This document shows, in pieces, positions 17,207 through 27,125 of a stretch of 64,000 bases of DNA. Position 1 is the first letter of the stretch. Every line of letters begins with the position of its first letter. The notes under the pieces were generated by a model. The model was not told the DNA's origin and made no database searches. It saw nothing but the letters and a program-made list of their open reading frames with translations. Made by a program: the position numbers and the translations under genes. This DNA comes from Nocardioides sp. CER19 (GTDB lineage Bacteria > Actinomycetota > Actinomycetes > Propionibacteriales > Nocardioidaceae), in contig NZ_JARVWS010000004.1 in assembly GCF_029846275.1 (NCBI RefSeq), positions 1-64,000 on the forward strand, written 5' to 3'.

Positions 17207-17779
17207 TCAGCGGACGACGTCCAGGACCTGCTTCTGGATGCCGTTCTCGTAGACCTGGTGCTCGACGAGCTTCAGCCGCTGCGCGGCGATGTCGGCGTCG
17301 CTGAACAGCGGCTTCCCCGCGCCGAGCAGCACCGGGAAGACCAGCAGGTGGTAGCGGTCGATCAGGCCGGCCTCCTGCAGCGCCCGGTCGAGGGACGCAC
17401 TGCCGTGGACGAGGACGGGGTCGCCGTCCGTCTCCTTGAGCTTCGCCACGTCCTCGAGGGAGCGCAGGATCGTCGTCTCGCCCCAGTCGTCGACGAGGTC
17501 GTCGTCGGTGAGCGTGGTGGAGACGACGTACTTGGGCAGGGTCTTGTAGCGGGCGAACTCCTCCATGCCCGGCCACACCGGGGCGAAGAGCTCATAGCTC
17601 CTGCGCCCGAGGAGCAGGGCCCCCGCCTCCTCCTGCTCGCGCCCCTTGAGCTCGTAGGCGTCGAGCAGGAAGTCGACCGTCTTGTAGGTCCACTGGGTGT
17701 CGTGCAGGCCCGGGTCGCCGGCCGTGGGATCGAGCTTTCCGTCGAGCGAGACGAACGCGGTCGAGATCAAGGTGCGCAT
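17207..17779 (-). CDS. Dihydrofolate reductase-family protein (RibD C-terminal fold)
   Basis: The 190-residue protein has the RibD-C/DHFR-like fold: the N-terminal strand MRTLISTAFVSLDGKL, GRRSYELFAPVWPGM in the NADPH-binding region and DPVLVHGSASLDRAL with the nucleotide-binding Gly-Ser. Members are NAD(P)H-dependent reductases annotated loosely as DHFR family; a true folate role is unlikely to be provable here. Start ATG 17779 has a clear AAGGAG 6-7 nt upstream. It lies 23 bp upstream of the SARP-like regulator on the same strand and may be cotranscribed with it. Confidence 0.85.
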   Translation of the reverse strand: MRTLISTAFVSLDGKLDPTAGDPGLHDTQWTYKTVDFLLDAYELKGREQEEAGALLLGRRSYELFAPVWPGMEEFARYKTLPKYVVSTTLTDDDLVDDWGETTILRSLEDVAKLKETDGDPVLVHGSASLDRALQEAGLIDRYHLLVFPVLLGAGKPLFSDADIAAQRLKLVEHQVYENGIQKQVLDVVR

Positions 17780-17865
17780 GGTGTTCTCCTTCGAGGGTGG
17801 TGACGCTTCCGACACCGCCACGAACGGCCGCAGCCGAATCCGACAGCCACGCCCGATCTTGCCCC

Positions 17866-20349
17866 TCAGGCGCGCTGCACGGCACCTGTCAGCTCGGCGG
17901 CCCTCGCCACCGCGGCGTCCCGCGCCGCGCCTGCCTCGCCCTCGACCAGCGTGCGGTCGGGGGCGCGGAACCGCAGCGCGAACGCGAGCGACTTCCTGCC
18001 CTCGCCGATCTGCTCGCCGACGTAGACGTCGAAGAGGCGGACCGACTCCAGGAGCGGTCCGGCGCCCTCGCGCAGGGCCGCCTCGACGGCACCGGCCGTG
18101 ACGCCCTCGTCGACGACGAGCGCGACGTCCTCCTTTGCGACGGGGAACGTCGAGAAGACCGGACCGGAGACGACCTCGGGAGCCTGCCGCATCAGCGCGT
18201 CGAGGTCGACGACGACGGCAGCGCTGCGCTCGGGGAGGCCGAAGGCGTGGCACACCTTCGGGTGCAGCTCGCCGGCGAACCCGAGGGTGACGTCACCGGC
18301 GGTGACCTTCGCGCACCGGCCGGGGTGCCACGGCATGACCGACGCCGACTCGACGGAGATCTCGAGGCCGAGGTCGCCGGCGAGCCGGTCGACCAGGGCG
18401 AGCGCGTCCTGCCAGGCCGCCGTACGCGCCGGGCCCCACCAGCCGCCGCGCTCCTGCTCGCCCGCGAGGACGACACCGAGCTCGGTCCACTGGACCGGGA
18501 TGGCGGCGAGGAGCTCGTCGAGCTCCGCCTCGGTCGGGCGACGGTCGACTCCGTAGATCGGCGCCGGACCCTTGTCCGCCGGGATGGCGACGATCTGCGT
18601 CTCGAACAGCGTGACGCCAGGGGCGCCGCGGCCGAGGTTGCGCCCGGCCGCCTCGAGCAGACCGGGAAGCACCGTGGTCGTGTAGGACGGCGCCTCCGCG
18701 GAGAGCGGATTGGCCAGACCGACGGTGTTGCGGCGCGGGTCGTCGGCGGCCAGGCCGAGCGCGTCGAACGACGCCTCGCCGACGAACGGGAAGCTGATCA
18801 CCTCGACGGCGCCGGCACCGGCCAGCACCCGCCCGACGCGACGCCGGAGCCGCTGCTCGCGGGTCAGGCCGCGGCCGGTGGCGCGGCGCGGCAGGACGCT
18901 CGGGACCCGGTCGTAGCCGACGATCCGCACGACCTCCTCGACCAGGTCGTAGGGGTCGGTGACGTCCGGTCGCCACGGTGGCGGCGTCGCCGTCACCCGG
19001 TCGCCGGCGACGGAGACCGAGCAGCCGACGGCCTCGAGCAGCGCGACGGTCGTCCCGGCGGGTATGTCGATGCCGCTGATCCGCGCGGGAAGGTCCGCGT
19101 CGATCTCGATCGGCGCCGCCTCCGGCGGTACGCCGACCACGGTGACGCCCGGCTCGGCGGTCGCACCGCCGTGCTCGACGAGGAGCTCGACGACGCGGTC
19201 GGCGGCGGCCTCGCAGATCGTCGGGTCGACGCCGCGCTCGTTGCGCTTGCCGGCCTCCGAGCCGATCTTGTGGCGCTTGCCGGTGCGGAACATGGAGACC
19301 GCGTCCCAGTGCGCCGCCTCGATCAGCACGTTGGTCGTGGTGTCGGACATCTCGGTCGTCTCGCCGCCCATGACGCCGCCGAGCCCGATGATCCCCGAGT
19401 CGTCGGTGACGACGAGGTCCTCGGAGGAGAGCGTGCGCTCGTTGCCGTCCAGCGTCGTCATCCGCTCACCGGCGACGGCACGGCGCACGCGGATCGCACC
19501 CTGGAGCTTGTCGCGGTCGTAGCCGTGGATCGGGCGACCGGTCTCGAGCATCACGTAGTTGGTGACGTCGACGGCCAGCGAGATCGGGCGCATCCCGGCC
19601 TGCTCGAGCCGGCGCGCCATCCAGTCGGGGGTCGGCGCCGCGGGGTCGAAGCCCGTCACGGTCCGCGCGACGAAGACCGGGCAGCCGACCGGGTCGTCGA
19701 CGACGACCGGGTAGCCCTCGGCGTTGGCCGCGGGGACGTCCCGCAGCACCGGGTCCCGGAAGGGCGCGTCGAAGCCGAGAGCGGCCTCCCGCGCGATGCC
19801 TCGCAGGGACAGCGCGTAGGCGCGGTCGGGGTTGATCTCGAACTCGATGACCTCCTCACCGAGACCGAGCACGGCGCGCGCGTCGGTGCCCGGCTCGGGC
19901 GCGTCCTCCGGCAGCACGATGATGCCGTCGTGGTCCTCGCCGAGGCCGAGCTCGCGGGCCGAGCAGATCATGCCCGCGGAGAGGTGGCCGTAGGTCTTGC
20001 GGGCCGAGATCTCGAAGTTCCCGGGCAGCACGCCGCCCGGGAGGATCACGACGACCTTGTCCCCCGGCTTGAAGTTGTGCGCACCGCAGACGATGCCCTG
20101 GGGCTCACCGGTGCCGTTGGCGTCGCCGACGTCGACGGTGCACCAGTTGATGGTCTTGCCGTTCTTCTGCGGCTCCGGGTCCATGGTGATCACCCGGCCG
20201 ACGACGAGCGGGCCCTCGATGCCGGCGCCGGCGGTCTCGATCGCCTCGAGCTTGAGGCCGAGCATGGTCAGCCGGTCGGTGAGCGCCTCGGTCGTGAGGT
20301 CGGCCGGCAGGTCGACGTACTCCTTGATCCAGGAGACGGGGGCCTTCAC
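17866..20349 (-). CDS. pheT: Phenylalanyl-tRNA synthetase beta subunit
   Basis: Non-catalytic large subunit of the alpha2-beta2 enzyme; binds tRNA-Phe and edits mischarged Tyr-tRNA. The 827-residue protein has the N-terminal OB-fold tRNA-binding domain (about 40-150, 'GIVCGAHNFKPGDKV'), the B3/B4 editing domain, the B5 domain, the catalytic-like core and the C-terminal FDX-ACB anticodon-binding domain (about 730-825, 'FPVAKEDVALVVD'). Length is normal. Start ATG 20349 overlaps the pheS stop by ATGA. Confidence 0.96.
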   Translation of the reverse strand: MKAPVSWIKEYVDLPADLTTEALTDRLTMLGLKLEAIETAGAGIEGPLVVGRVITMDPEPQKNGKTINWCTVDVGDANGTGEPQGIVCGAHNFKPGDKVVVILPGGVLPGNFEISARKTYGHLSAGMICSARELGLGEDHDGIIVLPEDAPEPGTDARAVLGLGEEVIEFEINPDRAYALSLRGIAREAALGFDAPFRDPVLRDVPAANAEGYPVVVDDPVGCPVFVARTVTGFDPAAPTPDWMARRLEQAGMRPISLAVDVTNYVMLETGRPIHGYDRDKLQGAIRVRRAVAGERMTTLDGNERTLSSEDLVVTDDSGIIGLGGVMGGETTEMSDTTTNVLIEAAHWDAVSMFRTGKRHKIGSEAGKRNERGVDPTICEAAADRVVELLVEHGGATAEPGVTVVGVPPEAAPIEIDADLPARISGIDIPAGTTVALLEAVGCSVSVAGDRVTATPPPWRPDVTDPYDLVEEVVRIVGYDRVPSVLPRRATGRGLTREQRLRRRVGRVLAGAGAVEVISFPFVGEASFDALGLAADDPRRNTVGLANPLSAEAPSYTTTVLPGLLEAAGRNLGRGAPGVTLFETQIVAIPADKGPAPIYGVDRRPTEAELDELLAAIPVQWTELGVVLAGEQERGGWWGPARTAAWQDALALVDRLAGDLGLEISVESASVMPWHPGRCAKVTAGDVTLGFAGELHPKVCHAFGLPERSAAVVVDLDALMRQAPEVVSGPVFSTFPVAKEDVALVVDEGVTAGAVEAALREGAGPLLESVRLFDVYVGEQIGEGRKSLAFALRFRAPDRTLVEGEAGAARDAAVARAAELTGAVQRA

Positions 20350-21443
20350 AGTTCACTCCCAAATGCCGTGGTGAAGCGGACATCGCCCTCGAAGAGGCTC
20401 CGCAGGTCCTCGAGGCCGTGCCGGAACATCAGCGTCCGGTCGATGCCCATGCCGAACGCGAAGCCGCTGTAGCGCTCGCTGTCGATGCCGCAGGCGCGCA
20501 GGACGCGCGGGTTGACGATGCCGCAGCCACCCCACTCGATCCAGCCCTCGCCGCGGCAGGTGCGGCAGTTCTCGGAGTCGACGCCGCGGCAGACGAAGCA
20601 GACCAGGTCGACCTCGGCGGACGGCTCAGTGAACGGGAAGTACGACGGCCGGAACCGCGTCGTGATGCCCTCGCCGAACATCGAGCTGGCGAAGTGGTCG
20701 AGCGTGCCCTTGAGGTGGCCCATGGTGATGCCCTCGTCGATGGCGAGGCCCTCGACCTGGTGGAACATCGGGCTGTGCGTGGCGTCGTACTCGTCGGTGC
20801 GGAAGACGCGACCGGGGCAGACGACGTAGATCGGCGGCTCGGTCGTGAGCATCGTGCGCGCCTGGACCGGCGAGGTGTGTGTGCGGAGCACGAGGTGGTT
20901 CTCGGCCGGCTCGGTCCAGAACGTGTCCTGCATGGTGCGGGCCGGGTGGTCGGGTCCGAGGTTGAGGGCGTCGAAGTTGAGCCACTCCGCCTCGATGACC
21001 GGGCCCTCGGCGACCTCCCAGCCCATGCCGACGAAGATGTCGGCGATGAGCTCTGCGCCGGTCGTCAGCGGGTGGCGCGCCCCGACCGGGCGCCGGTCGG
21101 TGGGCAGCGTGACGTCGACGGCCTCCTCGACGAGGATGCGCGCCTCGTGCTCGGCCTCGAGCACGGCCTGCCGCTCGGCGAGCGCCTTGTTGACGGCACC
21201 GCGGGCCTGACCGATGCGCTGGCCGGCCTCCTTGCGGGCCTGCGGCGGCAGTGCGCCGATCTCGCGGTTGGCCAGTGCGAGCGGCGAGCGGTCCCCGGCG
21301 TGGTCCAGGCGGACCTGCTTGAGCTGCTCCAGGTCCTGCGCTCCGGCGATGGCCGTGAGCGCGGCGTCGCGGGCGGCCTCCACCTCCTCGGCCTTCAAGG
21401 GCGTGACCTCCACGGGGTCGTAGTCGGTGTTCGGGCCGGACAT
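20346..21443 (-). CDS. pheS: Phenylalanyl-tRNA synthetase alpha subunit
   Basis: Catalytic subunit that forms phenylalanyl-adenylate and charges tRNA-Phe. The 365-residue class II synthetase has the N-terminal coiled-coil arm (about 15-100), motif 2 with FRTDEYDATHSPMFHQVEG, and motif 3 near the end with GFAFGMGIDRTLMFRHG. Cys residues in FVCRGVDSENCRTCRGEGW form a small CxxC-type insert common in actinobacterial PheS. Start ATG 21443 is preceded by a GGGAAAGG-like ribosome site. A -10-like TAGACT on the minus strand (21478-21483) suggests a short leader of about 30 nt. Confidence 0.96.
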   Translation of the reverse strand: MSGPNTDYDPVEVTPLKAEEVEAARDAALTAIAGAQDLEQLKQVRLDHAGDRSPLALANREIGALPPQARKEAGQRIGQARGAVNKALAERQAVLEAEHEARILVEEAVDVTLPTDRRPVGARHPLTTGAELIADIFVGMGWEVAEGPVIEAEWLNFDALNLGPDHPARTMQDTFWTEPAENHLVLRTHTSPVQARTMLTTEPPIYVVCPGRVFRTDEYDATHSPMFHQVEGLAIDEGITMGHLKGTLDHFASSMFGEGITTRFRPSYFPFTEPSAEVDLVCFVCRGVDSENCRTCRGEGWIEWGGCGIVNPRVLRACGIDSERYSGFAFGMGIDRTLMFRHGLEDLRSLFEGDVRFTTAFGSEL

Positions 21444-21631
21444 CGGTGCCTTTCCCAGCAGGTGACGTGCGGGGCCAAGTCTAGGAAGGTGGGCGGCGCC
21501 GGCACGAATGGGTTCCCGATATGGTCATGAAACGCGGGGGAGCTCGTCCTGCTCATGGTGGCCACGCGGGCCTGAGCGGTCGCGACCACGGGCCGCCCAT
21601 GGCGTCCGGCTGCGCGGCCAGGGTCGCCGGT

Positions 21632-21653
21632 GGTCACGGGCAGCCACGTGACC
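21632..21653. promoter_or_regulatory. Dyad upstream of the nar operon (candidate operator)
   Basis: GGTCACG (21632-21638) and CGTGACC (21647-21653) form a perfect 7-bp inverted repeat separated by 8 bp, immediately upstream of a -35-like TTGTCA (21655-21660) for narG. The whole pheS-narG gap (21444-21690) otherwise holds a second short palindrome GGTCGCGACC (21578-21587) and the pheS promoter. A 22-bp dyad just upstream of -35 suits a dimeric activator of the CRP/FNR or two-component type, but the half-site does not match the standard FNR or CRP consensus. Confidence 0.4.
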
Positions 21654-21690
21654 CTTGTCACGTTCCGCCCCTCTGTGGTGATCTGGCGAC

Positions 21691-24600
21691 GTGCCCGGAC
21701 TCGACGGAACGGCCAGCGACCTGCTGCTCAGATCGGGCAGGTTCTTCACTCGGTGGGAAGAGACGGACGACGGGCGCGCGGTCTTCCGCGAGGGCGGCCG
21801 CGCCGGGGACGTCTTCTACCGAGATCGTTGGAGCCACGACAAGGTCGTCCGCTCCACGCACGGGGTCAACTGCACCGGCTCGTGCTCGTGGAACGTCTAC
21901 GTGAAGGACGGGATCATCACCTGGGAGACCCAGGCGACCGACTACCCGTCGGTCGGACCCGACCGCCCGGAGTACGAGCCGCGCGGGTGCCCGCGCGGGG
22001 CGGCGTTCTCCTGGTACACCTACTCCCCCACGCGGGTGCGCTACCCCTACGCCCGCGGCGTGCTGCTCGAGATGTACCGGGAGGCGAGGCAGCGGTTGGG
22101 TGATCCGGTCCTGGCCTGGGCCGACATCCAGGCCGACCCGGAGCGGCGCCGCCGCTACCAGCAGGCACGCGGCAAGGGCGGCCTCGTCAGGACGAGCTGG
22201 GCCGAGGCGGTCGAGATGGTCGCCGCCGCCCAGGTGCACACCATCAAGACCCACGGACCCGACCGCAACATCGGCTTCTCCCCCATACCCGCCATGTCGA
22301 TCGTGTCGCACTGCGTGGGCACCCGCTACACGCAGCTCATCGGCGGGGTGATGACCTCGTTCTACGACTGGTACGCCGACCTCCCGGTGGCCAGCCCGCA
22401 GGTGTTCGGCGACCAGACCGACGTCCCGGAGTCCGGCGACTGGTGGGACGCCAGCTACCTGGTCATGTGGGGCTCGAACGTCCCGGTCACCCGCACGCCG
22501 GACGCCCACTGGATGACCGAGGTGCGCTACCGGGGCACCAAGGTCGTCTCGATCAGCCCCGACTACGCGGACAACACCAAGTTCGCCGACGAGTGGCTGC
22601 CCGCGGCCGCCGGGACCGATGCGGCGCTCGCGATGGCCATGGGGCACGTCATCCTCAAGGAGTTCCTCGTCGACCGGCTGACGCCGTTCTTCGCCGACTA
22701 CGTACGCGCCTACACCGACCTGCCGCACCTGGTCCGGCTCGAGGAGCATCCCGACCACCCGGGCTCCTACGTCGGGGGCAAGTTCCTCACCGCCGCCGAT
22801 CTCGGTGGCGGCACCGACGAGGACCGGTGGAAGACCGTCGTGCTGGACGAGGCGACCGGCCGGCCGGTCGTGCCCAACGGCTCCCTGGGCTTCCGCTACG
22901 CCGACTCGGGCGTCGGCCGGTGGAACCTCGATCTCGAGGGCGTGACGCCGCGGCTGACGATGCTGGACGGGGATCGCGGTAGGCCTCCGGCCAGCGGCTC
23001 CGGCTCCTCGACCAGCGAAGCGGTCGAGGTGCTGCTGCCGGCCTTCGTCGATCCCGACGGGACCGGGTCGGTGCTCCGGCGCGGGGTGCCCGCCCGGCGA
23101 GTCGGCGGCCACCTCGTGACGACCGTCTTCGACCTGATGCTGGCGCAGTACGGCGTCGGACGCGCTCTGGACGGGCGCAGCCTGCCCGGCGACTGGGCGA
23201 CCGGCTTCGACGACGCGTCGACGCCCTACACCCCGGCCTGGCAGGAGGAGATCACGTCGGTGCCCGCCGAGGCGTGCATCCGGATCGCGCGCGAGCTCGC
23301 CACCAACTCCGAGGAGTCCGGCGGCCGGTCGATGATCATCATGGGTGCCGGCATCTGCCAGTGGTTCCACGGCGACGCCACCTACCGCGCGGTCCTGGCC
23401 CTGCTGATGCTCACCGGCGCGATGGGTCGCAACGGCGGCGGCTGGGCCCACTACGTCGGGCAGGAGAAGTGCCGGCCGATCACCGGCTGGATCTCGCTCG
23501 CCAACGGGCTCGACTGGAGCCGACCGCCGCGCACGGTCCCCGGTACGTCGTTCTGGTACATGCACACCGACCAGTGGCGCAACGACGGCTACAGCACGGA
23601 GTCGTTGGCGTGGCCGCTCGCCCGTGGCCACGTGCGCGGCCACACTGCCGACGCCATCGCGTCCTCGGCGCGGATGGGGTGGATGCCGTTCTACCCCCAG
23701 TTCGACCGCAACCCGCTCGACGTCGCCGACGAGGCGGAGGCGGCGGTCGACGCCGGAGACGCGCCCGACGCGGCGTCGTACGTCGCCCGGGAGCTGAAGG
23801 ACGGCCGTCTGGGCGCCGCGATCGACGACATCGACGCGCCGACGTCCTGGCCGCGCACGTTGATCCTCTGGCGTTCCAACCTGCTCGGATCCTCGGCGAA
23901 GGGGGACGAGTACTTCCTCCGCCACCTGCTCGGGACCCACCACAACGTGCTGGGCAGCGAGAACCCCGGGACGCCCCGGCCGGACGGCGTGCGGTGGCAC
24001 GAGCGGGCGCCGGAGGGCAAGCTCGACCTGCTCGTCTCGGCCGACTTCCGGATGACGTCGACGACGCTCCTGTCCGACGTCGTCTTCCCAGCGGCCACCT
24101 GGTACGAGAAGCACGACCTCTCCTCCACCGACATGCATCCCTACGTGCACGCCTTCTCCCCCGCGATCGACCCGCCGTGGGAGGCGCGCAGCGACTTCGA
24201 GATGTTCCACGCGCTGGCCCGGAAGCTGTCGGAGCTCGCCCAGACCCACCTGGGCACCCGCCGCGACCTCGTCAGCGTCGCCCTCCAGCACGACACCCCC
24301 GGGGAGGCCCTCCAGGCAGGGGGCATCGCCCGCGACTGGCGCCAGGGCGGCGTGCCGGCCGAGCCGGGCCGCAACACACCGCTGTTCTCCGTGGTCGAGC
24401 GGGACTACACCGCGATCGCCGACAAGCTCGCCGCCGTCGGCCCGCTCGCCGACAGCCTGGGCTTCACGGTCAAGAACGTCACGTTCCGGCTGGAGCACGA
24501 GACCGAGCGGCTGGCACGCAGCAACGGGGTGATGTCCCACGGCGCGGCCGCGGGCCGCCCGGCGATCGACACCGACGCCAAGCTGGCCGAGGCGATCCTC

Positions 24601-25437
24601 ACGTTCTCGGGGACCACCAACGGCGAGCTCGCGGCCCAGGGCTTCCGGACGCTCGAGGAGCGCGTCGGGAAGCGGCTGGCCGATCTCGCCGAGGGCTCGG
24701 AGGAGCGCCGGATCAGCTTCCGCCAGACGCAGGCGGCGCCGGTCCCGGTCATCACCAGCCCCGAGTGGTCCGGCTCGGAGACGGGCGGCCGCAGGTATGC
24801 GCCGTTCACGGTCAACATCGAGCGGCTCAAGCCGTTCCACACCCTCACCGGCCGCATGCACTTCTACCTCGACCACGACTGGATGACCGACCTGGGCGAG
24901 TCGATGCCGACGTACCGACCGCCGCTGGACATGCACCGGCTCTTCGGCGAGCCGCGCCTCGGCCCGGACGGTGCGGCGACGGTCACGGTGCGCTACCTGA
25001 CGCCGCACAACAAGTGGTCGATCCACTCGGAGTACCAGGACAACCTCTTCATGCTGTCGCTCTCCCGCGGCGGCCCGACGGTCTGGATGAGCCCGGCGGA
25101 CGCCACGTCGATCGACGTGAAGGACAACGACTGGGTCGAGGTGACCAACGCGAACGGCGTCTACGTGGCCCGGGCGGTCGTGTCCCACCGGATGCCGGCC
25201 GGCGTCGTCTACGTCCACCACGTCCAGGAGCGCACGATCGACGTACCGAAGTCCGAGGCGACCGGGCGACGAGGCGGCATCCACAACTCGGTGACCCGGC
25301 TGCTCGTGAAGCCGACCCACCTCATCGGCGGCTACGCCCAGCTGTCCTACGCGTTCAACTACCTCGGCCCGACGGGCAACCAGCGAGACATGGTGGCCAC
25401 GGTCCGCAAGCGGCGTCAGGAGGTGGCCTACTCATGA
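21691..25437 (+). CDS. narG: Respiratory nitrate reductase alpha subunit
   Basis: Molybdopterin catalytic subunit of the membrane-bound, cytoplasm-facing nitrate reductase; reduces nitrate to nitrite with electrons from quinol. The 1248-residue length matches NarG. The FS0 cluster ligands follow the NarG pattern exactly: H57, C61, C65 and, 34 residues later, C100. Asp226 in FYDWYADLP is the expected Mo ligand, followed by SPQVFGDQTDVPES. No signal peptide is present, as in NarG and unlike periplasmic NapA. Start GTG 21691 lacks a clear Shine-Dalgarno sequence. It overlaps narH by 4 bp. Confidence 0.97.
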   Translation: MPGLDGTASDLLLRSGRFFTRWEETDDGRAVFREGGRAGDVFYRDRWSHDKVVRSTHGVNCTGSCSWNVYVKDGIITWETQATDYPSVGPDRPEYEPRGCPRGAAFSWYTYSPTRVRYPYARGVLLEMYREARQRLGDPVLAWADIQADPERRRRYQQARGKGGLVRTSWAEAVEMVAAAQVHTIKTHGPDRNIGFSPIPAMSIVSHCVGTRYTQLIGGVMTSFYDWYADLPVASPQVFGDQTDVPESGDWWDASYLVMWGSNVPVTRTPDAHWMTEVRYRGTKVVSISPDYADNTKFADEWLPAAAGTDAALAMAMGHVILKEFLVDRLTPFFADYVRAYTDLPHLVRLEEHPDHPGSYVGGKFLTAADLGGGTDEDRWKTVVLDEATGRPVVPNGSLGFRYADSGVGRWNLDLEGVTPRLTMLDGDRGRPPASGSGSSTSEAVEVLLPAFVDPDGTGSVLRRGVPARRVGGHLVTTVFDLMLAQYGVGRALDGRSLPGDWATGFDDASTPYTPAWQEEITSVPAEACIRIARELATNSEESGGRSMIIMGAGICQWFHGDATYRAVLALLMLTGAMGRNGGGWAHYVGQEKCRPITGWISLANGLDWSRPPRTVPGTSFWYMHTDQWRNDGYSTESLAWPLARGHVRGHTADAIASSARMGWMPFYPQFDRNPLDVADEAEAAVDAGDAPDAASYVARELKDGRLGAAIDDIDAPTSWPRTLILWRSNLLGSSAKGDEYFLRHLLGTHHNVLGSENPGTPRPDGVRWHERAPEGKLDLLVSADFRMTSTTLLSDVVFPAATWYEKHDLSSTDMHPYVHAFSPAIDPPWEARSDFEMFHALARKLSELAQTHLGTRRDLVSVALQHDTPGEALQAGGIARDWRQGGVPAEPGRNTPLFSVVERDYTAIADKLAAVGPLADSLGFTVKNVTFRLEHETERLARSNGVMSHGAAAGRPAIDTDAKLAEAILTFSGTTNGELAAQGFRTLEERVGKRLADLAEGSEERRISFRQTQAAPVPVITSPEWSGSETGGRRYAPFTVNIERLKPFHTLTGRMHFYLDHDWMTDLGESMPTYRPPLDMHRLFGEPRLGPDGAATVTVRYLTPHNKWSIHSEYQDNLFMLSLSRGGPTVWMSPADATSIDVKDNDWVEVTNANGVYVARAVVSHRMPAGVVYVHHVQERTIDVPKSEATGRRGGIHNSVTRLLVKPTHLIGGYAQLSYAFNYLGPTGNQRDMVATVRKRRQEVAYS

Positions 25438-27125
25438 GGGTCATGGCCCAGATGGGCATGGTGATGAACCTCGACAAGTGCATCGGCTGCCACACCTGCT
25501 CGGTCACGTGCAAGCAGGCGTGGACCAACCGGGCCGGCACCGAGTACGTCTGGTTCAACAACGTGGAGACCCGCCCCGGGCAGGGCTACCCGCGGCAGTA
25601 CGAGGACCAGGAGCGGTGGCGCGGCGGCTGGACGATCGGGGCCAACGGGCGGCTCAAGCTCAAGGCGGGCGGCCGGCTCAAGAAGCTGCTCACCATCTTC
25701 TCCTCGCCGGTCCAGCCGGAGCTGGGCGACTACTACGAGCCGTGGACCTACGACTACGCGACGCTGGTCGAGGCACCGCTGGGCGATGACTTCCCGGTGG
25801 CGCGGCCCAAGTCACTCATCACCGGCGAGGACACCAAGGTGACCTGGTCAGCCAACTGGGACGACAACCTGGGCGGTGCCAGCGAGATGGGACACCTCGA
25901 CCCGATCGTGGCGAAGGTGCGCCGCGAGGCCGAGGACCGGATCAAGTTCGAGTTCGAGCAGACGTTCATGTTCTACCTGCCGCGCATCTGCGAGCACTGC
26001 CTCAACCCGTCCTGCATGGCCTCCTGCCCCTCGGGAGCGATCTACAAGCGGTCCGAGGACGGCATCGTGCTCGTCGACCAGGACCGCTGCCGCGGCTGGC
26101 GGCAGTGCATCACCGGGTGCCCCTACAAGAAGATCTACTTCAACCACAAGAGCGGCAAGGCCGAGAAGTGCACGTTCTGCTACCCGCGCGTCGAGGTCGG
26201 CCTCCCGACAGTGTGCTCGGAGACGTGCGTCGGTCGGCTGCGCTACCTCGGCCTGTTCCTCTACGACGCCGACGCGGTCACCGCGGCGGCATCGGTGACC
26301 GACGAGCAGGACCTCTACGAGGCCCAGCTGGACCTGCTCCTCGACCCGCACGACCCGGAGGTCGCCCGCGCGGCCCGCAAGCAGGGCATCCCCGACGACT
26401 GGATGGAGGCCGCCCGGCGCTCCCCCGTCTACGCGCTCGCCAAGGACTACCGGGTGGCGCTGCCGCTGCACCCGGAGTACCGCACCATGCCGATGGTCTG
26501 GTACGTCCCGCCCCTCTCGCCGGTCGTCGACCTCCTCAAGGAGCAGGGCCACGACGCCGAGGCCGCCGGGAGCCTCTTCGGTGCCATCGACGCGCTGCGC
26601 ATCCCGGTCGAGTACCTCGCGGGGCTCTTCACCGCCGGAGACACCGCCGTCGTCGACGGCGTGCTGAAGCGGCTCGCCGCCATGCGCGCCTACATGCGCG
26701 ACATCACCCTCGGCCGGGAGCCGGACGCCGCCATCCCGGCCTCCGTCGGCATGAGCGAGGAGTCCGTCTACCAGATGTACCGGCTCCTCGGCGTCGCCAA
26801 GTACGACGAGCGCTACGTCATTCCCAAGGCGCACGTGGAGCAGGCCCACGAGCTCGAGGAGATCGGCTGCTCCCTGGACTACGACGAGGGCCCGGGCATG
26901 TACGGCGCCGGCCCGCTGGGCGAGGCGAGCGGCCGGCCCGTCCCGGTGGCGGTCGAGACCTTCCACGCGCTGCGCGACCGGCAGACCGCCGACATGCCGA
27001 CCTCCGACGAGGGCCTGCGCGGCCGGGTCAACCTGCTCAACTGGGACGGCAACGGCAGGCCGAGTGGGCTGTTCCCGGAACGGCCTCCGGAGTCGCAGGA
27101 AGACGGCGGGGTGGACGAGCGATGA
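25434..27125 (+). CDS. narH: Respiratory nitrate reductase beta subunit
   Basis: Iron-sulphur electron-transfer subunit between NarI and NarG. In 563 residues it has four ferredoxin-like Cys groups: CIGCHTCSVTC (C16, C19, C22, C26), CEHCLNPSCMASCP, CRGWRQCITGCP and CTFCYP...CSETCVG. The Trp in CRGW is the usual NarH substitution that converts one centre to [3Fe-4S]. Length is a little above the E. coli protein, with a long C-terminal region as in other actinobacteria. The start overlaps the narG stop (ATGA), so both are made in equal amounts. Confidence 0.97.
   Translation: MRVMAQMGMVMNLDKCIGCHTCSVTCKQAWTNRAGTEYVWFNNVETRPGQGYPRQYEDQERWRGGWTIGANGRLKLKAGGRLKKLLTIFSSPVQPELGDYYEPWTYDYATLVEAPLGDDFPVARPKSLITGEDTKVTWSANWDDNLGGASEMGHLDPIVAKVRREAEDRIKFEFEQTFMFYLPRICEHCLNPSCMASCPSGAIYKRSEDGIVLVDQDRCRGWRQCITGCPYKKIYFNHKSGKAEKCTFCYPRVEVGLPTVCSETCVGRLRYLGLFLYDADAVTAAASVTDEQDLYEAQLDLLLDPHDPEVARAARKQGIPDDWMEAARRSPVYALAKDYRVALPLHPEYRTMPMVWYVPPLSPVVDLLKEQGHDAEAAGSLFGAIDALRIPVEYLAGLFTAGDTAVVDGVLKRLAAMRAYMRDITLGREPDAAIPASVGMSEESVYQMYRLLGVAKYDERYVIPKAHVEQAHELEEIGCSLDYDEGPGMYGAGPLGEASGRPVPVAVETFHALRDRQTADMPTSDEGLRGRVNLLNWDGNGRPSGLFPERPPESQEDGGVDER

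Noticed and set aside
21658..25320. A 1220-codon open frame on the strand opposite narG
   Set aside because: It lies fully inside narG, whose motifs are unmistakable. Its translation is repetitive Arg/Val/Gly/Ala text with no domain, typical of an antisense frame in GC-rich DNA.
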